Assembly: GCA_943737045.1 (NCBI GenBank)
Contig: CALSFV010000031.1
Span: forward strand, 868,001-932,000
Length of the DNA: 64,000 nucleotides
Source of the DNA: Parapristionchus giblindavisi
Lineage: Eukaryota; Nematoda; Chromadorea; Rhabditida; Diplogasteridae
Direction of reading: 5' to 3'
Part shown: one piece after another, positions 37,801-47,599 of the stretch
Position numbering within the stretch: the first letter of the stretch is position 1
How the letters are laid out: each line of letters opens with the position of its first letter
Position numbers and translations under genes: made by a program
Notes under the pieces: generated by a model
What the model was told of the DNA's origin: nothing
What the model saw: the letters and a program-made list of their open reading frames with translations, nothing else
The model's database searches: none

Positions 37801-39847
37801 TTATACGGACAATAAATGCTTCTCATTTAATAAATGAATATAACTGACATCTTTGATATTGTGGATATGTCCGAACATGTGAATGAAGATGAAAAGAAGA
37901 CCACCGACAGCAACAGGAGTAGCGATGAACGAGAAGAGACGACATCGAGTCTGAATAATGTATTTCATTGTCAATATTGATTGTCTCAATCTATTGGATA
38001 CTATTTCATTTCATTCAATAGATGATTATCATTCGCTTACACATATTTTTTACCAGTCTGGAATATTACATATTTCAAAGCTACAATCATTTCATTGTTG
38101 GGCATAAAATCATCTACTACAAACTTCATCAAACAATTGTCACCATCATAATCCTAGACTACTAAATAATGATATTAGTTCTAGTTTCCTTCATACATTC
38201 AGTTTCGTATAGGCTATAAATCTAAACCATTTATACATTATGGCTTCTGTGAATCATGTAGTAGTCATAAAGGAGAAATAATGTGCTCTCAATCTGATAT
38301 TACTTTAGTCGTTGAATGAATCATGATACGGAATAGCTATCACAGCCATCTCAACCTTCGTTAAACATACAAACATTCAATCGGTGCCTCTCTGATATCT
38401 TATAGTTTTCTTAACCTGGGAAAGTAAGAGTTCAAAGCGTGAGAACTGTAGAGTTTTCACAATGAGATGAGCCAATAATGTTGCGTGTTTCGTTAAGCAA
38501 ACACTTCTATACAGAATTGCAACAGAAGCTTCAGTGGAAGTTCAGAAGAACAAATTATGTTTCTTTGTTTTTTTAATAGAAACAATTCAAGCAATGTGCC
38601 ATTGATTCAATGCAAACAACATATAAAGTTAAAGGGATCTATGATAAAGTCCCGACTTAGGCAAAGAATACCACTTATGTGGATCATTGTCGATGAATCA
38701 TTCCTTTTTCAAACTTATTTCATCTGAACCGATCGATTCGCAAGATTTGAGAAACGAGATAAAAGAGAAGTTAGGGGAAGTCACTATAAAAAGTCAATGA
38801 AATGATATAGTTTGGCGAGAATATTTTGCGAGTGTTCGGTATTAGTGGGATATGTGATCCTTTAAGGAAAACCGCATTCCGAGTTGAATATTTATGCTTT
38901 GCAATAATTTCTTTGGGTGGGAGCGTAACATCAAACGAATAATTATACCAATGCGAATCTATACTCTAACATTTGGAGATCATAAGTTTAACACGTAAAT
39001 ACGCTGATGTAACAACTCAAAGATCACATCGTTTAGTCTATTGATGAAAGTACAAAAGAGTACTCGTGTTGGCAACTAGACAAATTTTGTAGTTAAATGT
39101 ATGAAAGTTGCGCGTAAGCTCTCGCTATGTTGCAATTTTCGCTAAACGGTGGAGAGCAGAGAGATTCAATAACTCTTTATTTTCTAGATTACGTTGTATG
39201 CACGCTGTTTCCGTTCCTCTGAAAATCGGGGACTAAACATAAATGTGGAAATAATGATCAATTTATACGAGATCAATGATAACAACAAATAAGGATAGAA
39301 AAGGATCAAAGATCAAAATGTTCCTTGTATGTATTAATTGTATGTATTAATTCACATGCTGGATACTCAAGCATTATCTTTCGCCATAAATTATTCTAAC
39401 AAACAATGAGACATACGATACCTCTTTCTTGAAGAGTGAATACGTTTCATCAAAACCCGAGCATTTCAGAATCCATGATAAAGGACCGAGTATCGCCCTC
39501 CTACAAAGTAAATTGATATTCAACTGAAATCCGTCTCAAGCTACTCTATATTTCCGTTCTAACCATACTCTCTCGTTTTGCTCACGAGAGAGTGTGGCTA
39601 GAGTGGAAATATGCAGATTAGATTTAGGAATTCAAGAATTTGTCTTCAAATATGGTATGATTATCGATAATGTTCGTGTTACTATGACAATGGAATTGTC
39701 ATCCTCATCAAGAAAAATTACGAAAAAAAAAAATATCAATAATTAGAAAAATTAAAGATGAAACCTTGCTTGTTCATTACGTTCGTATCGTTCTTCATCA
39801 GTTGGTGACCTTGGTACAGATTGATAGACATCAGTCTGCATTTCCAT
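34804..39847 (-). CDS. Unrecognised protein with about seven membrane helices
   Basis: Eleven exons on the minus strand: 39765-39847, 37849-37990, 36947-37156, about 36751-36876, 36502-36591, 36296-36349, 36164-36250, 35922-36012, 35774-35850, 34971-35072, 34804-34866. They total about 1125 nt, or 374 residues. The N-terminus is polar (MEMQTDVYQSVPRSPTDEER). Likely membrane helices lie near residues 46-66, 83-106, 155-177, 193-215, 270-285, 296-312 and 350-372. A polar, coiled-coil-like segment (VEELNKDLKESSD) lies between the fourth and fifth. The fourth exon must end at a weak donor (GTTAAT) to keep frame; the obvious GTGAAA donor would break it. The last donor is GTGCGT. The count of helices recalls nematode gustatory-receptor-like proteins, but I see no diagnostic motif. 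Topology is an estimate and function is unknown. Confidence 0.6.
35293..35726. mobile_element. Palindromic MITE-like element in an intron
   Basis: Inverted repeats of about 130 bases begin ACAAGGGGATGGTCGCAACT and end in the complement. The arms also share TGATTACGAATCCGTTTTCA and GATCGATTTAGG-like words. The centre has a GAGTTTATAGATGAGTTCA stretch that also occurs near 19165, next to a tRNA-like sequence. It lies between exons 9 and 10 of the seven-helix gene. Confidence 0.8.
37251..37539. mobile_element. MITE, GCATCGTTACATT family, copy 1
   Basis: GCATCGTTACATTCACCTGA on the left mirrors AGGCAAATGTAACGATGC on the right. The inner arms share CGCCGTCACGTAAAAAA and GTGTTGGGTC. The middle contains a further hairpin built from CCCTGATTGATATCAGGGGTA and ACGGTAG words. 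It lies between exons 2 and 3 of the seven-helix gene. A diverged copy is at 53578-53872. Confidence 0.75.
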
Positions 39848-41147
39848 TTTTATTTAACTATTTTGTTCATATTACAACTTTCTCACTCTTATTTTGACCG
39901 TTCATTCCACATTTTCCAAACATGAACTACGTTCAATGAATCATTGTGAGACAGAGACACAATTGAATATTTTCGAACTGTAAGATCGATTGTATAGAGT
40001 TGATAATGAAAAATAATTAAAGGTGTAAGGTATAGACTGACCATGATCGTAATTCAACGAGATGATGAAGAAATGACTTCTCCTATATCACTTTCACTTA
40101 CGATAAGAGCACGCCTTTCCATTTATCTCTCTCTTACTCTTTCTCTTATTCTCTAATACTCTTTTCTGTCTATATTTCCCCTATCTCCCTGTCTATTCAT
40201 CGTTTCTCTCAATAGGCACACAAACTTACTCACTATTGCACACAATGAAAACACACTGCGCACACTCCTCAATTTGCATCTTCTCTTCTATGTCTCTAAC
40301 CGTCTGACTCTCTCTTTCCTTTCACTCTCTAACACCCCATATTCAATATCTCTGATAGTCTGAATCTCCCGATCCTCCTTCTATCGTCTTTACTCCGGTC
40401 TATATTTCTATCCATCTTCTATATTAGGTCTCTCAAATATCCCTTTCATTTCGCCTCTTGATGGAGATCAATGTGTTTAGTATCCTTCTATGTATCTGTC
40501 TGTCTGTCTGTTTCTCACTTTAATGTCATCACACATACAAAAGTGTTATTGTAAGCTTCTAGTACAAAAAGATCAGAAAGGACATATCCTACAGATATCA
40601 GCTTACAATAACATCAGCCATATCCACACATATATATTGGTTGTACCTATGACACATACTATAGTGTGTATGTAGTGAAGTGATACACTCTCATCCAATC
40701 TACACTAATGATGATACTGGAATAAATTGTATATGTACATATACTTCTAGGGATTATTAAAGGAATACAAACAAAACACCTTTCATACTAAATATTAAAA
40801 TAATTGAAGTGCTTGAAATAAATGAAAATGCAAATATTACCAGTGCCTAATCTACCTGTTTAGAAATTTGTTATAATATAATTACATGAGATCACTTACT
40901 GGATTTTATCTTTTTTTAAGTTCATTCAAAAATAAATATAAAAATATAGAGTTGAGCAGAAAAGTGCTTCGAATAAAAGTTGAAGCCTTCTTGTGTGATC
41001 ATTTCAGAGAAAGATGACTTTATATGATGGGTTGTTGAATTCTATTTCCAATGCATTATTTTCTGGATTCTACTTCGAGCAGATGTTAAAGAGAATGAAG
41101 ATATACAAGTACGATGAACCAATGAATGGAAGAAAGAATTGAGCCCC
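39848..41147. other. Intergenic, pyrimidine-rich stretch
   Basis: No exon recognised. Bases about 40080-40510 are strongly pyrimidine-rich on the plus strand (repeated CTCTCTTACTC, TATTTCCCC and TCTGTCTGTC words). This is purine-rich on the strand of the seven-helix gene, just upstream of its start, so it may lie in that gene's promoter region. Confidence 0.4.
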
Positions 41148-41835
41148 TTTGATCGGCTCTGTTCTACTTTACGGGTCCCATGGAAGTTTACCGGTCCCAT
41201 GAAAGTTGACGGTTCCCATGGAAGTTTACCGGTCCCAAGAAAGTTGACGGGTCCCATGGAAGTTTACCGGTCCCAAGAAAGTTAACGGGTCCCATGAAAG
41301 TTCACCGGTCCCAAGAAATTTTAACGGTCCATAAAACTTTACCGGTCCCATAAAACTTTACGGGTCCCATGAAAGTTTACCGGTCCCATAGATCTGAAAT
41401 AATTTGTTTTTTTTTCTGCATGGTATTTTTTCATTGCATTTTGATAGTAACAACTCAATTACTCATTAGAGTTCATAGTGCAATAAAGGAGATAGCGTCT
41501 AATTGATAGAGAGGTGGGGTGCCTATCTACATTTGAACAACTCATTGCTTCTTCAATCTCTCGATTACATGGCAAATGCTGATATGGGCGTATAAATGTA
41601 CTCATTCATCCTATTACTGGCGCAGAGTAGTGAATGAAGTTATGAAAATCTTAGAGCGCTTACTTTTCCTGAATTTTCTACTCGTATGTTAACGGTAAAT
41701 TATAATGGGACCGGTGAACTTTCATGGGACCCGTTAACTTTCTTCGGACCGGTAAACTTCCATGGGACCCGTCAACTTTCTTGGGACCGGTAAACTTCCA
41801 TGGGACCCGTAAAGTAGAACAGAGCCCTTTGATCC
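41148..41835. repeat. Fold-back satellite of a 19-base GGTCCCATGAAAGTTTACC unit
   Basis: The left block (about 41165-41392) holds some 12 tandem copies of a 19-base unit close to GGTCCCATGAAAGTTTACC, alternating into a 38-base pair unit. The right block (about 41693-41815) holds six or seven copies in reverse complement. Both are bordered by matching unique ends (GGCTCTGTTCTACTTTACGG and its complement), so the whole forms an inverted repeat around a 300-base centre. Confidence 0.85.
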
Positions 41836-41992
41836 TCCCTTCCATGACTCTCCGCACCAATGTGAGAATACGATAAAGATTGTTATATGATAGATACATT
41901 GTCTGAAAACTAAAGGGGATTGGTTAAGATAAGATAATGACTCTCAATGTTAACTAAATGAGGTGATATCGATTAAGAGAGATATGAAGGTG

Positions 41993-42715
41993 CACTGAGA
42001 GCAAAGTTACCTATATTCGGGCAAATGATTTGCCCCATCGGGGAACTCATGTAACAATTTGCCCGTATTCGGGCGAATCTCTTTAGCCAGAATTTGGGCT
42101 ATTATGTTTCGCCCAAATACGGGCAAATCGATACCCCGTTGTCGGAAATCAGGGAAGGCGCTTCTCACCCACGCCAGTTCGATTCCCACTTGGAGCACAA
42201 ATCTTTTGCAGCTTTAAAACTTCGTTATATAACTTGATAGAGCTATTGTTTTTCTACTCTAGTAGAATCGTATTGAAAACACATAGTATACTTTAAATTT
42301 ATTGGCTTTTGGCAGTCCAAATCATCTATCTTCTCCCATGATAGCTTGAGTATTTCACTAAAGTAACCCACTGACTTTCATTAACAGCAGAAAAATCAGC
42401 AAAAATGAAAAATAAGAAATCAAGGATCACATGCTGATGTGACAACTTCAGATCGCCATGAATAAGTGGAAACGTACATACAAGGAACCGAACCACCAAC
42501 CCACCGCGAACTAGCCAAGCCCCCTACCCACTGCGCTACCAGGACACCCTTGCACATAGATCAGAACTCGTAGTCTTTTCAAAGAAACATATAATCCTAT
42601 AGCCATAAAGCGGGCAAATCGATTGCCCGAAATGGGCCACTCCAGATTTCTGGCAAATCGTTTACCAGGCAAATGGGAGTGGCGAACGATTTGCCAGGTA
42701 AGTTTGCTCTCAGTG
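41993..42715. mobile_element. MITE, CACTGAGAGCAAA family, copy 1
   Basis: The left end CACTGAGAGCAAAGTTACC mirrors the right end GGTAAGTTTGCTCTCAGTG. Subterminal words GGGCAAATCGATT and GATTTGCC recur many times in both strands. A tRNA-like sequence lies inside at 42478-42549. Intergenic, upstream of the leucine-rich-repeat gene. Confidence 0.8.
42478..42549 (-). repeat. tRNA-like sequence with a strong A box
   Basis: On the minus strand GGTGTCCTGGTAGCGCAGTG continues GGTAG, a near-perfect tRNA D-arm/A box. GGTGGTTCGGTTCC, about 40 bases later, is B-box-like. The 5' acceptor side GGTGTCC has no pairing partner at the 3' side, so it is tRNA-derived rather than a working tRNA. It sits inside a MITE. 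Confidence 0.55.
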
Positions 42716-43061
42716 TGCTATGAAGCACATCTCTCTCATTCAGATTTATTTTCATGTTATTTTCGTTACTATTTTGACTTTTGAAAACCAAACGAGCTGA
42801 ATGAAGATCTCTCGGGTCAAAACAAGAAGTACTCTCAGCTGATCCCCTCTAGTCTTCTTCAATCGATCCATCTTCATCTCTTTTATCTCTAGATTCTCTT
42901 TCGTTGATCCCTCTCTCTAAGAAGAAGGAGACGCCGGTTACAACGTGAATGTCTTCGTCAGAGATCCAACCATTCTGTGAGGAGTTCATTCTCCTATTGT
43001 TTTATCAGTACTTTTAAGTTACTCCATATTCGATCTTTAATTATTTTGATGATGTTTCAAG

Positions 43062-46000
43062 ATGTCCTTGCCTATTCGTGTTGCTTCGGCGGGTAAAGGA
43101 GTCACTCAAGTAATTGAACGATGTGAAAACGCCAAAGCTACAGGGTATCTTGGTAAGAGATCGCATTATTTGCCATTGACTCATTTATTGATATTTAACA
43201 ATATTGGTATTTTATGGTAGACAGAATATGTTGGCATAAATGAAAAAAACACCCTTAAACAAAAGTGTAGGCATATAATCTAAATCATCCATTATCGCAT
43301 TATAATAGAACAGCCGTAGAGTTCACTTCGATTTTCTTATTTTGCAACTTTTATAATATTTTGTGCGCATTTATTGAAGATCATACATATTTTTCTTAAC
43401 ACATAATCTTAGAGTTGTTTACAGACCTTTCTGGATGTTCCTTGATGTACTTGGCAGATGCGATTTATCTCGTTCTCAAGGTATTAGTGTAATACTTTTC
43501 AATAATAAGCACTGTCACAATCATCCCATCCCTCATCTTGATCATCAAATATGATCATTAAACTTAGGATTTGGAGTCGTGAATGCCTAAATACAGTATC
43601 GCCAGAAAGTAATCGGACACTTTTTCATTTTTTTATAACTTTTGATCCAGGAAAGCAATCAAGCTGATCTTTTCAGCCAATGTACAGAATTTATCAAGGA
43701 ATATTACTATGATGTGTTGGTGTAATTAACTTAGTTAATTTTTGCGTAGTGATGACGCTACCGAAGTGCACTTTTTTGAAAATTCCCATTTCTTTAGTGA
43801 AAAGCCCTGTTCTTCGGGAACACTGTGAGAGTGTAGACCCCCACTAGGACTGTACAGTCAAACAATCTGGAATGGTTCCGACTCCGATTTCAAGCTGTGG
43901 CAGGGTTGCAACTTTGACCTCCAAAATTTATAACTCGGCTTCTAGATGTGATAAATACCCGTTCTAAGCGCCAAAATGATGCTAGTGGCGAGTGATGTTT
44001 ATCCCCGAAATATGGTAGTCATATCTCGTCATTTGCCCTCATGGCATAAAATAATTTTTTGTTGGGAGGACCGATTTTGAGACCCTACCGTTCAGAGGGC
44101 AGGTCTTCTAAAATTATGGTTTCAGCGCATGCAGCTTTGCAATGTATCATATATTTATTTCCCTTATTTTGGTTTGGTTCCGATTCCTTTCAGACCCGTA
44201 GCAAAAGTTATGTTGAGGTCTACTCGGTTGTAGCGAGTAAAGATCAAAATACAAAGATCAAAGATCAATGTTCAGCAATAGTGTAAAAACTTTTGTAAAC
44301 ATCTCTAACATGCATAGGTGCTTTGCAAATAAGAAATTTCATCAATAGAGGCCCAGGGATGAGAGCAGTAAGAGAGAAAACACAAGAGCGCGCACCGAGT
44401 AGACCTCAGCATAACTTTAGCTACGGGTCTGAAAGGAATAGGAACCAAACCAAAATAAGGGAAATAAATATATGATACATTGCAAAGCTGCATGCGCTGA
44501 AACCATAATTTTAGAAGACCTGCCGTCTGAACGGTAGGGTCTCAAAATCGGTCCTCCCAACAAAAAATTATTTTATGCCCTGAGGGCAAATGACGAGATA
44601 TGACTACCATATTTCGGGGATAAACATCACTCGCCACTAGCATCATTTTGGCGCTTAGAACGGGTCGTTATCACATCTAGAAGCCGAGTTATAAATTTTG
44701 GATGTCAAAGTTGCAACCCTGGCACAGCTTGAAATCGGAGTCGGAGCCATTCCAGATTGTTTGACTGTACAGTCCTAGTGGGGGTCTACACTCTCACAGT
44801 GTTCCCGAAGAACAGGGCTTTTCACTAAAGAAATGGGAATTTTCAAAAAAGTGCACTTCGGTAGCGTCATCACTACGCAAAAATTAACTAAGTTAATTAC
44901 ACCAACACATCATAGTAATATTCCTTGATAAATTCTGTACATTGGCTGAAAAGATCAGCTTGATTGCTTTCCTGGATCAAAAGTTATAAAAAAATGAAAA
45001 AGTGTCCGATTACTTTCTGGCGATACTGTAGGTAATAATAGAATAATGGGTGAAAGCATAATCATCGAGGTCAATTCTATTCTTAAGGGAGAGAAACCTA
45101 AAAAAGTCAAATAAAGTACACTGAGAGCAAACTTGCCCAAATATGGGGTAATCGTTACCCAACAACGTGTATCGGGGTATCCATTTGCCCATATTTGGGG
45201 TATTCTGATTACCCATGCATTTTGGAGAGCCAGATCACCCATTATTTTGATAAATATATAAATAAATTATAGTGGAATGATAGTTAGATCAACAAATCAT
45301 GTCACCCTTGATTCGATATAGCATTTCCTCTTTATTTTCATCTAATTTGTTCTCACCAAAAGTACCACAAGAAGCTGGATTCAACAGTTGGGGTAATCGT
45401 TTGCCAGGCAAATGGGGTGGGTAACGATTTGCCAGGTAAGTTTGCTCTCAGTGTAAGTTAGTATCTTGATGATCATTCTTCTTCTGTATCATTCTATCAT
45501 TCTCATCATTATTCTGTATCATTCTCATCATTCTATCATTCATCATTCATCAGTATCATTCTGGATATCTATCAAGCTGGTTTCGTTAATAATCGTTCTT
45601 CTACCTAGCTAGTGAGAGTAAAATTGTTGTTCCCTCAGGGATACGATGTGAACAAAGTCAATCTACGTGAAAATGATCTGAAGAAGTTTCCGAAGAAACT
45701 CATCGCTAAATTTCCGAATATGAATGGTAAGTTTTTTTTTTCATTGAAACAAGTCCTCAAAAAGTTTCGTCGAAAGTATTGGTGGCTTTTAACTCATGAA
45801 AAATGAGAAGTGGTTAAATTTAGTTAATTTAATTTGTCGTCACTAAAACAAACATTTGCAGTTATCAACATTGAAGGAAACTTCATCGAGGAAATTCCTG
45901 AAGAGGTATGAACACAAGAATACAAACATTCTTCATGATTTTTTAAGATCTCCGAGTGGAAAGAACTCAAAGGATTGAATATGGCTAACAATAAGATATC

Positions 46001-47104
46001 CATCTTCACCGATTCTATGTATGGATTGGAATCATTGTCGATTCTGGACATTAGTGGGAATTCTATAGAAGGTAATACTAGGTATTTATTTATCTTACAA
46101 TGAACAAATGTGACAGCAAGTGAAAAAATTGAGAATATTGATGGAGTAGGTTAGGGAAGTGTAATGAAGGAGCTCACAGTATTTAATTAGTTCGAGTATT
46201 TAATTATTTAATTAGTTACTGTGAGTTATCTTTTTAGATAATTCTAGCCAGAGATCGATAAAAGGTTTAACTTAGTTGATAAGTTCGATAGCGCAACGCA
46301 GTTGTTTGAACATTTGGTGTGTACGAAGTGTAAATATAGCCTGTTTTGATGTCTTGATATGGATCTATGAATCATTTTTGATCAGATAAATTCCAGTGAC
46401 CTCTGACCTTGAATCAATAGATTTTTTGTTGTTCATCCAAACCGATTTCTTCTCCGGTTGAAAGAGTAGAGAAATCATTGTGTCCACGTTTTTTGGCGCA
46501 CTAAAAATAGTGGAAAACGTAAAATGGCGACTTTCCAGGGTCTAAAAAAGTACACTGGAAAACCGAAAATTTGAATTCGCGGGCGCGAAAAAAGGTGCGG
46601 GAATTCAAATTCTGACCTTCTAAATGCGATTTTCTGCGGTTTTAAGAAGGATGTTAAGTAGGAAATTCAAGTTCCAATTCTTCTAAAGGCGGAAAAATGA
46701 AATTTGGGGACAGAATTTGAATTGCCGCACCTTTTTCGGGCCCGCGAATTCAAATTTCGAGTATCCATTTTCGGTTTTCCAGTGCACATTTTTAGACCCT
46801 AGAAAGTCGCCATTTTCCGTTTTCCACTATTTTTTAGTGCGCCATCAGTGATAGTGAACGAAACAGATAAAACATTGGCTAGGTTCACTCCCCTTTACTC
46901 AACGTCATAGAAACTCATGATATCGTTGATTTGATCTCAAAATCAAACAAAAGACTGTTAATTCTTTCAGAATTGGACGTACCTCGTCTATATTCTTCAT
47001 TTCCGAAGTTAATTCAATTGAATGTATCAGGGAATCCATTGAAAGATGAGATCAAGGCCTCATTAAGTGAACATCGACCAAAGATATTAACTATCCAATT
47101 CTGA
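43062..47104 (+). CDS. Leucine-rich-repeat protein, LRRC20-like
   Basis: Six exons: 43062-43152, 43425-43480, 45609-45726, 45862-45905, 45948-46071, 46971-47104. They total 567 nt, or 188 residues, close to the length of vertebrate LRRC20. It has no signal peptide or membrane helix, so it is probably cytosolic. Leucine-rich repeats can be read in order: LDLSGCSLMYLADAIYLVLK; VNLRENDLKKFPKKLIAKFP; VINIEGNFIEEIPEEIS; LKGLNMANNKISIFTDSMY; LSILDISGNSIEE; and LIQLNVSGNPLKDEIKASLS. Such short LRR proteins act as binding scaffolds, and LRRC20 itself has no settled role. The 2.1 kb intron 2 is filled mainly by two palindromic elements. The donor and acceptor phases agree throughout. Confidence 0.85.
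43592..45030. mobile_element. Tc1/mariner-like palindromic element
   Basis: The whole 1.44 kb is a near-perfect hairpin: arms 43592 to about 44235 and about 44393-45030. Termini TACAGTATCGCCAGAAAGTA and the complement are of Tc1/mariner type (CAGT start, flanking TA). The arms carry the same non-coding text and no transposase frame. It lies in intron 2 of the leucine-rich-repeat gene. The arms differ by only scattered single bases, which suggests a recent origin or correction between arms. Confidence 0.85.
45119..45453. mobile_element. MITE, CACTGAGAGCAAA family, copy 2
   Basis: CACTGAGAGCAAACTTGCCC on the left mirrors GGTAAGTTTGCTCTCAGTG on the right. It shares its ends and the GATTTGCCAGGTAAG subterminal word with 41993-42715, but its interior is different and shorter. 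TA flanks both sides. It lies in intron 2 of the leucine-rich-repeat gene. Confidence 0.85.
46494..46844. mobile_element. MITE, TGGCGCACTAAAAA family, copy 2
   Basis: Same ends and GC-rich inner words (GAATTCGCGGGCGCGAA) as 25041-25436, about 350 bases long. It lies in the last intron of the leucine-rich-repeat gene. Confidence 0.85.
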
Positions 47105-47370
47105 TCTCGCATTCCTTACCTATTATTAATGAATCCTTATTCGAATATCTCCGCTCTGGTCACATTCACTCGGAACGGAGTTTCGAATTAGCTTTGTCAC
47201 TACATTTTTTCTGTATAGACTTTATGAGCTTCTATGAAGTTTCTTTGAACTGTTTCAGTACAATTCGCAATAATTCTGTTAATTCATAATATATATTTGA
47301 ATAAATTCGGGTACAATTTCGTTGAATATTATTACGAAAGTTTCTTCGACATTCTTCCTATAAAACGGGG

Positions 47371-47400
47371 TAATAGTCTAATGGTAAGGGGAGGTGTTTT
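47371..47400 (+). repeat. tRNA-like A box fragment
   Basis: GGGTAATAGTCTAATGGTAAG fits a tRNA 5' half with an A box. No B box follows within 60 bases, so it is at most a fragment. It lies between the leucine-rich-repeat gene and the EF-hand gene. Confidence 0.3.
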
Positions 47401-47541
47401 ATGTCGTTCCGAATGAATCTCCGCTGTCCGGTCGCCTCTTCCTCCTATTGTTATAATTTCGCGCAATTCCGCCTGAATAGATAGGACCACTTCTTATGAA
47501 TACTCTCATTTTATTATACATATGTAACGCCCACGACCGCG

Positions 47542-47549
47542 TATATAAA
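47542..47549 (+). promoter_or_regulatory. Putative TATA box of the EF-hand gene
   Basis: TATATAAA stands 58 bases before the ATG at 47600. The spacing would place transcription start near 47572-47576 and leave a short leader. It argues that the EF-hand gene has its own promoter, although it begins only 495 bases after the stop of the preceding gene on the same strand. Confidence 0.5.
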
Positions 47550-47599
47550 CTACCGAGGCTGGAACAGACGTGAACCAGCAAATAGTAGAGAATACGAAG

